Below are positions 7,456-15,428 of a DNA stretch of 64,000 nucleotides, piece by piece. The DNA is from Lactobacillus melliventris (GTDB lineage: Bacteria > Bacillota > Bacilli > Lactobacillales > Lactobacillaceae). A program made the translations under genes and the position numbers. Under the pieces are notes generated by a model. The model saw only the letters and a list, made by a program, of their open reading frames with translations, had not been told where the DNA came from and did no database searches. Positions within the stretch are counted from its first letter, which is position 1. Every line of letters starts with the position of its first letter. Location: contig NZ_JAAEEB010000007.1 in the NCBI RefSeq assembly GCF_013346935.1, positions 43,249 through 107,248 of the forward strand, written 5' to 3'.

Positions 7456-8682
7456 TTACCCCTTTCTTTTTAAATAATGAGGATGATACCCCTTATTTTT
7501 ATTTTTACGCTTTTTATGTTTTTCTTTTAGAGCTGCATTTTGCTTTTCTTCATTTAAGTCCCGCTTTTTATTTTCCTTTTTACGTGGCATTTTAGTAGAC
7601 AAATGAAAGCCGGCAAAATATACCCGTTCAATTTTAACACTTCGAGCGAGTAACTTCTTCAGATCACGAAAATCGTGGTCGTCACCTATGCTTACAACGA
7701 ATCCCTTTGCGCCCATGCGACCAGTTCGACCGGCCCGGTGCATATAAGTGTTAAATTCACTAGGAATATCGTAATTAACCACATAAGTAACACCAGGAAT
7801 ATCTAAACCACGAGCCGCTAAATCCGTTGCTAACAGCAACTTGATTTTTCCGATTTTAAAATCATTCAGAGTTGCTGCTCTGTTTTGCTTGCCAAAATCA
7901 TTAGCCAAGATACCAAATTTAGTTTTAGTGTGTGCTAAAATGCCTGCAAAGCGCATCATAGTTTGGTTGGAATCAAAAAACAAAATTCCTTTAAAACCAT
8001 CAAGACGCATTAAACGCTGAATAAAATCAATTTTATGAGCATTGTCTATTTGCAAAAAATAATTTGCTACAGTTGATTTCTGCTCCGGTCTGACATCAAT
8101 TGTAATAAACTTACGGGCAAAAATATCTTCTGCTTGCTTGGTTATTTCAGATTCTGTAGCCCCAAAAAGCAAGATTTGCGCATCTGCGGCCAAGTTTTGT
8201 CCTAAAGAACTTAATAATTCCATTTTATTAAACTCTAAAACATCGTCAGCTTCGTCGATAACTAAAGTCTTTATTTGATTAACTTTAATGCGATTAGCAG
8301 AAAAGAAATCGAAAAAACGTCCTGGTGTGGCAACTACTACTTCAGGGTGTTTTTTCTTCAAGTTGTCTTCCTGCCGCTTGCGATTACCAGCCCCTACAAG
8401 CGTTATGCCTGTTAAGCCAAGGGCGTTAATAAACGGATTAATAGCGTGCCGAATTTGCACAGCCAGCTCTGTTGTGGGAGCAATAATCACTAAACTATTT
8501 GGATTGCCTTTTTCCAGCTTTTCTAATGCTGGCAATGCATAAGCCAAGGTCTTTCCCGTACCCGTCTTAGCAAGAGCTATACAACTTGCACCATTTAAAA
8601 TAGGGGTGCTTGTTTCTTGCTGAATCAAAGTTGGTTCAGTCATTTTTAATCTGGTTAAAACTGCTTGAATTTCTTTTTTCAT
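7456..8682 (-). CDS. DEAD-box ATP-dependent RNA helicase (CshB-like)
   Basis: This 408-residue protein carries both RecA-like domains. Motif I is AKTGTGKT (38-45), Ia PTTELA (69-74, usually PTRELA), Ib TPGR (119-122), II DEAD (143-146), III GAT in place of the usual SAT, then LAARGLDIPGV and HRAGRTGRMG in domain 2. A lysine-rich tail follows, typical for RNA-contacting extensions of the CshA/CshB group, which act in ribosome assembly and cold adaptation. Its ATG overlaps the stop of the upstream GH25-like gene by one base (TAATG), so translation is probably coupled. The GAT variant of motif III is a small oddity that could alter unwinding coupling. Confidence 0.92.
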   Translation of the reverse strand: MKKEIQAVLTRLKMTEPTLIQQETSTPILNGASCIALAKTGTGKTLAYALPALEKLEKGNPNSLVIIAPTTELAVQIRHAINPFINALGLTGITLVGAGNRKRQEDNLKKKHPEVVVATPGRFFDFFSANRIKVNQIKTLVIDEADDVLEFNKMELLSSLGQNLAADAQILLFGATESEITKQAEDIFARKFITIDVRPEQKSTVANYFLQIDNAHKIDFIQRLMRLDGFKGILFFDSNQTMMRFAGILAHTKTKFGILANDFGKQNRAATLNDFKIGKIKLLLATDLAARGLDIPGVTYVVNYDIPSEFNTYMHRAGRTGRMGAKGFVVSIGDDHDFRDLKKLLARSVKIERVYFAGFHLSTKMPRKKENKKRDLNEEKQNAALKEKHKKRKNKNKGYHPHYLKRKG

Positions 8683-9389
8683 TATTGTGTTAACTGTCCG
8701 TATTTTTCTTTATATTGAGTAACCGTACCATTGTATGTTAACATAACTACCCCATCTTCTAAGTTCTTAACTGATTTTACCCGTCCGTCATTGGTATAGC
8801 GCCAAAAAGCATACTGCATCTTATCCGGTGCTTTTCTGCCACCAGTAATAAATTGCACATCATGCGGAAAATACTTTTTGTACTTTACAGCAACATCTAC
8901 TATGACCCGTTTATTCAATCTTAAAAGCATACCGGTAAATTGCGCCATTTGTTTGATATAAGCGATATCATAGTCATCAATTGCAGGTTCAATCCAGATC
9001 GGCAAACTACCGGTATCAGTGCCTACTTTTTTCAAAAAATATTGGTAATGTTGCATGGGTGTAGATTCATTACTGTAGGCAATCACTGTCCCAAAAGCTA
9101 ATTTTGTTCCTAATACTTGATCCCGATATAATAAAAAATCGTCATCAAAGTATGACCGCCCCTGTGTGCTTCTCAAATAGACAAATGAAATGCCGTTGGC
9201 TTGCAACTCATGTAAATCAATATAGCCATAATCCTGATTTAATTCCACACCGATTGCACTCGCATTACCATTTGGCGGCAGCGTAGTTTGATTGCGCATA
9301 TTCGCTATACCCGTGAGAAGAAGGACGATTGCAACGATGAGCAAAATTAAAATCGCGGGTAACGTAAACTTATGATGAAACCTTTTCAT
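8682..9389 (-). CDS. GH25-like (lysozyme-fold) membrane-anchored protein with altered active site
   Basis: This 235-residue protein has an N-terminal membrane anchor (about residues 9-28) and an extracellular domain. The domain resembles GH25 muramidases: GVELNQDYGYIDLHELQANG, then VYLRSTQG and a YDDDF-like segment, then TGSLPIWIEPAIDDYD, and a late WRYTNDG matching the family W-QYTS/DG motif. In active GH25 enzymes the first strand reads G-D-V/I-S and the central motif is L-D-x-E. Here the first acid is Glu49 and the DxE motif is replaced (IWIEPA, about 131-136). It may be non-catalytic or altered. It heads a probable operon with the DEAD-box helicase and EIIC genes. Confidence 0.75.
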   Translation of the reverse strand: MKRFHHKFTLPAILILLIVAIVLLLTGIANMRNQTTLPPNGNASAIGVELNQDYGYIDLHELQANGISFVYLRSTQGRSYFDDDFLLYRDQVLGTKLAFGTVIAYSNESTPMQHYQYFLKKVGTDTGSLPIWIEPAIDDYDIAYIKQMAQFTGMLLRLNKRVIVDVAVKYKKYFPHDVQFITGGRKAPDKMQYAFWRYTNDGRVKSVKNLEDGVVMLTYNGTVTQYKEKYGQLTQ

Positions 9390-9466
9390 CTTTTTCTCCG
9401 ATAATTTTTCTACACCTGTACATTATAGCAATTTTTTTGCTATACTTGCCAACTACAATCTTAACA

Positions 9467-9504
9467 ATAAAAAAGTGACCGGCTTTACGGTCGGTCAACT
9501 TTTA
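9467..9504 (-). terminator. Terminator of the D-2-hydroxyacid dehydrogenase gene
   Basis: AAAAGTGACC at 9471-9480 pairs with GGTCAACTTTT at 9493-9503 with one bulged base. On the minus strand the hairpin ends in a T-run about 20 bp past the stop codon. Confidence 0.7.
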
Positions 9505-9524
9505 AACTAAAAATAAACTATGAG

Positions 9525-10526
9525 CTATTCTTCAACCAAGTAAACTGGTTTTTGACCATTTAATACTCGTTTAACGTCTGTCATACTGTGTTCAATCATG
9601 TTTTTGACGGAAGTCTTCGTGTAGTATGCGGAGTGAGGCGTAAAGACTACGTTAGGCATTTTGGCTAATTCCTGGTAATCTGCAGGCAATTCGGAAATAT
9701 CATTGAATTTCTTCATCACAATTGCTTCTTCACCAGTCATCACATCCAATGAAGCTCCAGCAATCTCTTTATTCTTGAGTGCTGCAATTAGATCCTGTGT
9801 GTTAACCAAAGGCCCTCTAGCCGCATTAATCAAATATGCAGTATCCTTCATTTCCTTAAATTGCTTGGCACTAATCATATCTGCAATTGAAGGTTCTAAA
9901 GGCGTGTGCAGGGTCAAGATATCAGCATTTTTAACCACAGTATCAAAATCGGTATATTCCAAAAATGCCTCATTAGCAGGATTTTCAACCAAGTCATAGC
10001 CAATCACTTTAGCTCCTAAAGCATGAAACATTTCTGCCACACAAGAACCGATACGACCAACACCAATGATACCTACAGTCTGATTATAGATCTCGTCACT
10101 CATTAAATTCTCTTCACGAACAAAGTTAAGGTGTTCCTTTTCATTGTTTAAAATAGGACCCCATTTTCTTAACAAGTACATTGCAGATGTCAGAGTGTTC
10201 TCAGCCACTGCACGTGGAGAATATGCGGGTGTATTAGTAACGATCATATGATATTTATGAACAAAGTCAAAATTGATAATATTATAACCCACAGACCTTA
10301 AGGCAATCTGTTTGATACCATAAGAGCTCAATTTACGATAGACCTCTTCCTCATCTATATCAAAGACCTGCAAAACGCTGACAACATCATAACCTTGCGC
10401 CATCTCCACAGTCTTAGCATCAAGCTTGTCATCAGTTGTTACTAAATCATCTTCGGGATGATTTTGGTTCCACTTATCTACATAGACCTTCTGCTCCGGG
10501 GTCATATTGTAAAGTAAAGCTTTCAT
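9525..10526 (-). CDS. D-isomer-specific 2-hydroxyacid dehydrogenase (D-lactate dehydrogenase-like)
   Basis: This 333-residue NAD-dependent dehydrogenase interconverts 2-oxoacids and D-2-hydroxyacids. The Rossmann motif is GVGRIG (155-160) with Asp178 (GYDL) for NAD over NADP. Arg237 (NAARGPL) and His298 (PHSAYYT) fit the catalytic Arg and His. Length and C-terminal layout match LdhD/HicD enzymes of lactobacilli. Sequence alone does not separate the main D-lactate dehydrogenase from a hydroxyisocaproate-type paralogue. A GGAGGATTAA site precedes the ATG and a terminator follows, so it is monocistronic. Confidence 0.9.
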   Translation of the reverse strand: MKALLYNMTPEQKVYVDKWNQNHPEDDLVTTDDKLDAKTVEMAQGYDVVSVLQVFDIDEEEVYRKLSSYGIKQIALRSVGYNIINFDFVHKYHMIVTNTPAYSPRAVAENTLTSAMYLLRKWGPILNNEKEHLNFVREENLMSDEIYNQTVGIIGVGRIGSCVAEMFHALGAKVIGYDLVENPANEAFLEYTDFDTVVKNADILTLHTPLEPSIADMISAKQFKEMKDTAYLINAARGPLVNTQDLIAALKNKEIAGASLDVMTGEEAIVMKKFNDISELPADYQELAKMPNVVFTPHSAYYTKTSVKNMIEHSMTDVKRVLNGQKPVYLVEE

Positions 10527-10613
10527 TATTAATCCTCCTTTTGGATAAAAATTATATCTCTTATTGTATCTAAAATTAGGATAAAATTAAAGATAAATTT
10601 TAAAAAAGAGCAA

Positions 10614-10781
10614 TTAATAATTTTTATTTAAAAATAAGCTGGAATATATATCCAGTATTTTTTCCTCATCGACTTTCACGTAGGACATCCAAGTGTTCAC
10701 TACACTGGCAGGATTAGCATTAATAGTAACAATGGTAACAGGTCCTTCATCATTCATGACATCTAAAAATTTTTGATTCAT
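10614..10781 (-). pseudogene. N-terminal fragment of a pyridoxamine 5'-phosphate oxidase-family protein
   Basis: A strong GGAGGA site precedes ATG 10781, and the first about 45 residues (MNQKFLDVMNDEGPVTIVTI, NTWMSYVKVDEEKIL) look like the start of a PNPOx-like FMN-binding split-barrel protein of about 140 residues. After KIL the sequence changes to an unrelated tail and stops at 10614, so the body of the domain is missing. It is probably a decayed gene truncated by deletion. A longer TTG-started frame from 10796 only translates the ribosome binding site. Confidence 0.6.
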
Positions 10782-10800
10782 TTTTTCTCCTCCCAAAAAT

Positions 10801-10832
10801 TAAAAGAAGCTGCTTTTTAGTAGCTTCTTTTA
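10801..10832 (-). terminator. Terminator of the amidohydrolase gene
   Basis: AAAAGAAGCT pairs perfectly with AGCTTCTTTT around a short T-rich loop, 45 bp after the amidohydrolase stop codon. Confidence 0.8.
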
Positions 10833-10875
10833 TTATGGAACGTTTGTTCGAAATCACAAAATTATATGCTTATAT

Positions 10876-12060
10876 TTAGTAAGCTCTCTTACCCTTTTTA
10901 TAAACTGCCTTATCCTTTTGGACAACCGCACTAATTTTTTCAAGTGGGTTTTCATCAAGTACCAAAAAGTCTGCGTATTTGCCCTCTTCTAAAGAACCAT
11001 ATTCTTTATCTATTTTTAGTAGCTTAGCAGAATTATAACTGGTTTCCAAAGCTTCAAAATTAGTAAAGCCTTGTTCTACTAGTAAAGGCAGTTCTTGCGG
11101 AGTCATCGTGAAGTCATTAAATGGTGTACCGGCATCAGTGCCCAAAGTAATTTTGACACCAGCATTTTTGGCCTTAGTAATGTTGCCGCGCAAATCTTTC
11201 CAAGCAGCCGCAATTTTATTCATTTCCCAGTCTGGGATTTTACCTGGAGCATATTCGATGAATGCCCAAGCTCCAACTATTGTTGGGGTTAAGTATGTTC
11301 CTTTTTCAATCATCAGCTTAATTTCTTCATCATTAACGTAGAAGCCGTGCTCAATGCTGTCAACGCCGGCCTTAATCGCATTCAAAATTCCCGGATTGCC
11401 TTCCGCATGTGCGGCCACAGTTAAACCCTTGTGGTGAGCTTCTTCGACTGCAACGTGCATTTCAGCTTCACTTAATTGAGGATCATCAAGAGAATCGTTT
11501 TCCGTCATGACGCCACCTGTGGCCATCACTTTAATTGCTTTGGCGCCGGCTTTAATTCCCTGACGAACTGCTTTGCGCATTTCATCTGGTGAATCGACCA
11601 GCACACCAAAATTAGGCAAATCGCCGTGTCCTCCAGTCATAGAAAACGGGTGTCCTGCTGGCACGATTTCTGGCACCTTGGTTAACTTATTTTTTTTAAT
11701 TAAATTATTAAGAGCAATATCAATATTGTACGTGCTGCCACATTCACGAATATAGGTAACACCGGATTTTAATAAATCATGCAAATGTTTTACTGCACGC
11801 ACAGTTGAAGAAACTACATCACTTTCACTACCACCATCGGGGGTCAAAGGATCCATAATAATATGTGTATGGCAATTGATTAGACCAGGAATCACATATT
11901 TATTGTGTAAATCTACCGTCTGATCAACTTCAGGTGCTATACCCTCACCTATTTTGGCAATCTTGCCGCTTTCATCATCAACTACCAACGTGGTATTAGA
12001 TTGAATTTTATCATCAATTCCGTTAAATAAATTAACGTTAGTATAAGCAGTTTTAGTCAT
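10876..12060 (-). CDS. Metal-dependent amidohydrolase (imidazolonepropionase/prolidase-like)
   Basis: This 394-residue amidohydrolase-superfamily enzyme has the full metal-site set: HTH at His64/His66, the probable carboxylated lysine in AIKVMATGG (Lys177), His218 (AAHAEG), His238 (SIEHG) and Asp309 (GTDAGTP). An N-terminal beta-sandwich and the C-terminal GSLEEGKYADFLVLDENPL complete the fold. Relatives hydrolyse dipeptides, aminoacyl amides or imidazolones; the substrate here is unknown. A GGAGGT site precedes the ATG. The T-box leader just upstream means it is induced when a particular amino acid, best read as methionine, is short. That suggests a role in releasing or salvaging that amino acid. 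Confidence 0.85.
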   Translation of the reverse strand: MTKTAYTNVNLFNGIDDKIQSNTTLVVDDESGKIAKIGEGIAPEVDQTVDLHNKYVIPGLINCHTHIIMDPLTPDGGSESDVVSSTVRAVKHLHDLLKSGVTYIRECGSTYNIDIALNNLIKKNKLTKVPEIVPAGHPFSMTGGHGDLPNFGVLVDSPDEMRKAVRQGIKAGAKAIKVMATGGVMTENDSLDDPQLSEAEMHVAVEEAHHKGLTVAAHAEGNPGILNAIKAGVDSIEHGFYVNDEEIKLMIEKGTYLTPTIVGAWAFIEYAPGKIPDWEMNKIAAAWKDLRGNITKAKNAGVKITLGTDAGTPFNDFTMTPQELPLLVEQGFTNFEALETSYNSAKLLKIDKEYGSLEEGKYADFLVLDENPLEKISAVVQKDKAVYKKGKRAY

Positions 12061-12084
12061 CTAAAAACCTCCATATTTTTGTAT

Positions 12085-12345
12085 AAAAAAAGCACTCATC
12101 CTTTTCTACTTAAGGACGAGTGCTCGCGTTACCACCTTTTATTCATTTATTACTCACGTAATAAACCTCATTAACTATCAAACAATAGCTTGCAAAAATA
12201 ACGGATGCAACTCCGCTATTGGCTGATTATCACCAATAGACATCAATTAGAAGCCCATGTTCACTACATATCGCTAGCTGACTTTCACCCAAATATCAGC
12301 TCTCTTTATTAGTAATAAAATAGTTACTCTGCTTTGCAAGATGTT
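12085..12345 (-). promoter_or_regulatory. T-box leader (tRNA-sensing), probably methionine-specific
   Basis: On the minus strand the T-box motif AAGGTGGTAACGCG (12138-12125) is followed by a terminator of GAGCACTCGTCC/GGATGAGTGC with a T-run (to 12085). Upstream, Stem I features are present: the AGAGTA region, AGAGAGCTGA...TCAGCT arms and the GTGAACATGGGC specifier region. The codon ATG at 12258-12256 follows GAAC. A one-base-shifted reading would be CAT (His). The antiterminator bulge is TGGT, which pairs with an A discriminator; tRNA-Met carries A73 while bacterial tRNA-His carries C73, so Met is favoured. Uncharged tRNA would favour antitermination of the amidohydrolase gene. Confidence 0.88.
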
Positions 12346-12360
12346 TGCTATTTAATTGAC

Positions 12361-13265
12361 TTTTAATCTATCATTTTTTCTTAATTATGTCAACTCCATA
12401 AAAGAAAAATAAAGATTAGGCAGTACTCTTCCGGGGGTATAGCATAAATAACTTTACTAAAAAGCAGTAAAAATTATTCGCTAAAACGACTTTTCGTTTT
12501 AGTCATGCTTTACTGATGCTTTTAAAATCATAGTCTCGTTTAACATGATGATATTGCTTTTATTTAGTTTATTGCTAAGTAATTAATAACTCCTTTACTG
12601 TCCGCACCTCCAAATACGATTTTAAAATTAGTTATTAATAACCCCGTTAAATGTTCAGTCAGAATGCTAATAATTAATCTATCCCTACTCATATGCGTTT
12701 TTTATAAAATTAGTTCCTAACCAGCTTTTTCCCGAGTGACCGACTAACAATCCTTTTTCCTGAAAGGGGGGTAAAATATAGCCTCAACTTTTTGCTATAA
12801 TCAATCGCTATTTTATTTCAACGGTGATGAGATATTAGCAGATTTATCTAGAAATGACCTAAAATCTATATTAAAAGTCATTGACTAAATAAATACTTTA
12901 TATTCCAACTTAAACAACAGTTTTTTGAGAATTTAGGTTTATACACAAGAAAGAAAGATACTATAAATAATACAAGATAAAGTTACATATTTTGAATCAT
13001 TATCACAGTTAAACGTATAACTACTTTTTTAACATCAGTTTTGTTACCATCATTAGCTGCGTTCAGGTCTTTAATTCTTTGTGCATTTAAAGCAATATCA
13101 TAGTCCTGATCAGAGATTAACGGCAACGAAAAAGATTTTACAATGAAAGAGTAAATAATTTAACCAATTAAATTCACAAATAAAAATATTTACCTTTTGT
13201 TAATAATTTAATGGTATTTATTTGATAAATATATACAAACAAATAACTCGTATGTCTTTAATATA
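12361..13265. other. Gene-poor, probably decayed interval
   Basis: No intact gene is visible over about 0.9 kb. A perfect hairpin CTAAAACGA-CTTT-TCGTTTTAG sits at 12481-12502 without a T-run. Around 12772-12886 the plus strand has a short coding-like stretch (YFNGDEILADLSRNDL) ending in TAA with no start, and 12983-13159 holds a second fragment on the minus strand. The region looks like remnants of lost genes beside the accessory region. Confidence 0.4.
12983..13159 (-). pseudogene. Unidentified coding-like fragment
   Basis: A minus-strand frame of about 58 codons without a usable start codon runs to a TAA at 12985-12983. Its composition (LPLISDQDYDIALNAQRI, KDLNAANDGNKTDVKKV) is protein-like rather than random AT-rich translation. 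I do not recognise the family. It may be the tail of a deleted secreted or surface protein. Confidence 0.25.
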
Positions 13266-13296
13266 AAAAAGACGCAAATTGCTAATTTGCGTCTTA
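13266..13296 (-). terminator. Terminator after the prdX pseudogene
   Basis: AAGACGCAAATT pairs perfectly with AATTTGCGTCTT around GCT. On the minus strand it is followed by TTTTTT, 11 bp after the pseudogene stop. Confidence 0.85.
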
Positions 13297-13306
13297 ATAT
13301 TCACAG

Positions 13307-13803
13307 TTATTGGTTGGACGACTTTTTCACTACTTTGACTAGATTGCCCAAGTCCTTTATGACTTTAAGCAAATCTTGCGGATCTAGCCAAATAGTAGAT
13401 GTATTATCGTTGGGATGAATAGCGATTCTAGGCTGGTCACTAAAATATGAATCTAAGTAAAAGGGGATTTCGTGGTGAGAGTCATTTAACAACCCTAAAG
13501 GTGTGACGGAGCCTGGTGCCAAATCCAATTTTTCTTTTAAATCTGCGGCGAGGCAAAACTAAGTCTGCGTGTGCCATTTTCCTCACGAAATTGCTGTAAG
13601 TTGACTCTTTTATCGCCCTTAATAGTCAAAAGATAGTAGTTACGTTTCTTGTCATCCCTCACAAACAGATTTTTTGCATCTGCTTCAGGGTGTGGCAGAG
13701 CAATTTTTACCATTTCTGCCATATTGTAGGCAGCTTAATGCTCCACTATTTCATATTTAATTCCGAATTGTTCAAGGTAATATAATGTTTCGCTTTTGTT
13801 CAT
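13307..13803 (-). pseudogene. prdX: Broken PrdX/YbaK-type aminoacyl-tRNA deacylase
   Basis: Read together, three frame segments rebuild a full prolyl-tRNA-editing-domain protein of about 165 residues. It would clear mischarged tRNA-Pro. The start ATG at 13803 encodes MNKSETLYYLEQFGIKYE. Codon 23 is TAA (13737-13735) where the family has Glu (VEH-E-A). The reading then continues AAYNMAEMVKIALPHPEAD to about 13541, where one G appears deleted: SFASP runs off frame, and the next frame resumes with DLKEKLDLAPGSVTPLG. The C-terminal part with LLND and HPNDNTSTIWL is intact. Two independent lesions and a retained terminator point to recent loss of function. Confidence 0.85.
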
Positions 13804-13844
13804 TTGGTGTTATTTTCTTAAAAGACGCTATTTTTAATCTTACT

Positions 13845-14157
13845 TCATAACTTACCAGTAGAAAGTTCCTTATGATTGGTGATAGTTACCATCCTTAAAC
13901 GCTTTTTGGCATCCACCTGATAATAAATTACTAGTAAATCATTAAGAACATGAAATTCGTGGTATTCACTCCAGAGTTTTTTCAAAACTTTATGAACAGT
14001 ATATTTTTTCAATAGCTAGGATTTCAAAAACCTACCTAGTTCTCATCCTTGCATCTATTGTATCAACAGTAGATTGATTAAAAATACTTTGTAAATTATC
14101 CATTCTTTTTACAAAAGATTTTTCAAAACACACTTCATATTTTAATTTTCTGTCCAC
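13845..14157 (-). pseudogene. Decayed RelE/YafQ-family toxin
   Basis: Downstream of and overlapping the RelB-like antitoxin gene, minus-strand frames encode a toxin N terminus (KLKYEVCFEKSFVKRM, possibly from a GTG at 14157), which meets a TAG in VRTR-stop near 14040. In another frame there is a clear RelE/YafQ-type C terminus (SEYHEFHVLNDLLVIYY, then KKRLRMVTITNHKELS) ending in TGA at 13847-13845. At least one stop and one frameshift separate the halves, and the middle is hard to align, so the ribonuclease is almost certainly inactive. Confidence 0.7.
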
Positions 14158-14447
14158 CGCTTTTTCCAATCATCTAGATTATCTACTTTATTACTACTAT
14201 CCTTAATCAATCCTAACTCTTCAGCTTTAACTATTACCATAGCCTTTTCAACTTCGGAAGGTAAATTTGTATCTGATGTATCAGTTTCTTTACGATTTAC
14301 AGGATAACTAAATCCTTTATCATGGTTAAACTGAGAGATAAGCATTTTAACTGCCGTAGCAGCCGTCAAGCCGATTTGCTTGGCATTATCATCTAATTCT
14401 TGCTTTTCTTTCTTATCTAATCTAATTCCAAATTGTATAGTCGACAT
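14142..14447 (-). CDS. relB: RelB/DinJ-family antitoxin
   Basis: This is a 101-residue antitoxin. The N-terminal ribbon-helix-helix (STIQFGIRLDKKEKQELDDN, IGLTAATAVKMLISQF) is typical of RelB/DinJ, binds operator DNA and dimerises. The C-terminal tail, ending in DNLDDWKKRWTEN, would wrap the toxin. An AAGGTGAT site precedes the ATG. The cognate toxin gene, which should overlap its 3' end, is decayed (13845-14157), so this antitoxin is an orphan. It might still repress its own promoter or neutralise other RelE-type toxins. It lies 54 bp downstream of the Mrr-like gene on the same strand. Confidence 0.88.
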   Translation of the reverse strand: MSTIQFGIRLDKKEKQELDDNAKQIGLTAATAVKMLISQFNHDKGFSYPVNRKETDTSDTNLPSEVEKAMVIVKAEELGLIKDSSNKVDNLDDWKKRWTEN

Positions 14448-14501
14448 AGTATCACCTTATCTGTAAAGCAATAACGATAAATCAGTTAACATAAAGGTTG
14501 T

Positions 14502-15386
14502 TTAATCTTTATCAGTATAAAATGATTTCAACCGATATGTAGTCACAGGCTCAACGTAATAATTGTACTTTGCCACCAAATCACAGATTTCGTCACCATC
14601 AATCAGAGTGATGATTCTGGTCCCCTCACGTGCCGTCTTAATTGCGCCGCGAGTAAAATCAGAATTAGTAATAAAAATACCAAATTCAGCGTTATATTTA
14701 TCCATTGCTCCGCGAAATTTGTCTATTTCTGGCGCTGAAACATTAGACTGCCAGCGTTTTGCTTGTAATGCCACTCTAGTAGTACGGTAATCATTTGAAC
14801 GAACATAGCCAAAACCATCAAGACCCCCATCAGCAACATAGTTAACGCCAATCGTCTTATCCACGTCAATTCCCATTTTTGTAAGTAAACCGCGACAAAA
14901 AAGTTCAAACTTTTTCGGACTCATTTTCATTAGAGCATCTAGCAAATCTTGTCTCCACTGATCTTCTTCTGTGACTTCATCCGTAGTATCTTTAGCAGAG
15001 TCAATTTCGGCCAAGTTCTTTTTCTTCAATTCCTGAGAATTATTATCTTCCAAAAAGGGACGAACATCCTTTTCCGGATCAAAAGTATTAAGATCAACTT
15101 TACGGCCTTTTTCAGATAATTCTACTTGATGATCATCTTCAGTTAAAAAACCAGTTCTTACTAAATACATAACTGCATAATTAAACGTATAGTCAAAAGG
15201 TTTATATTTATTACCAGTTTTCTTAGACACCTTAATTTCATTCACTTCTTTTTCAGAAATTGCAGTGGAATTGTCACGAATATCTGAACAAATTTCACGT
15301 CTTGTTACCTGACCACCAAGGCGACGCATTGCAATCAGAATTTCTTTCATAGTTAGATTCTCAATATTAATTTGTCGATTAGCCAT
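14502..15386 (-). CDS. Mrr-like restriction endonuclease
   Basis: This 294-residue protein has an N-terminal winged-helix region (Mrr_N-like, about residues 10-100) and a C-terminal Mrr_cat PD-(D/E)xK nuclease domain. DGGLDGFG provides Asp190, and VALQAKRW provides Gln208-x-Lys210, the QxK form typical of Mrr. Mrr enzymes cut modified or foreign DNA (type IV restriction). A GGAGAT site precedes the ATG. It is 42 bp downstream of the Abi_C/HEPN-like gene and appears to belong to the same transcript as the type I restriction genes. In that setting it could restrict phage DNA that carries modifications which block HsdR. Confidence 0.88.
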   Translation of the reverse strand: MANRQINIENLTMKEILIAMRRLGGQVTRREICSDIRDNSTAISEKEVNEIKVSKKTGNKYKPFDYTFNYAVMYLVRTGFLTEDDHQVELSEKGRKVDLNTFDPEKDVRPFLEDNNSQELKKKNLAEIDSAKDTTDEVTEEDQWRQDLLDALMKMSPKKFELFCRGLLTKMGIDVDKTIGVNYVADGGLDGFGYVRSNDYRTTRVALQAKRWQSNVSAPEIDKFRGAMDKYNAEFGIFITNSDFTRGAIKTAREGTRIITLIDGDEICDLVAKYNYYVEPVTTYRLKSFYTDKD

Positions 15387-15428
15387 TCACTTTATCTCCA
15401 TTTTATAAATATAAATTTTTATATGAAA

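Noticed and set aside
10782..10796. TTG start at 10796 for the PNPOx fragment
   Set aside because: The added codons are the GGAGGA ribosome binding site itself.
12254..12262. Histidine (CAT) reading of the T-box specifier
   Set aside because: The antiterminator bulge TGGT pairs with discriminator A, while tRNA-His has C. It is kept only as a less likely option.
13537..13722. Separate small proteins at 13307-13528 and 13537-13722
   Set aside because: Both are parts of one prdX gene split by a deleted base and an upstream stop codon.
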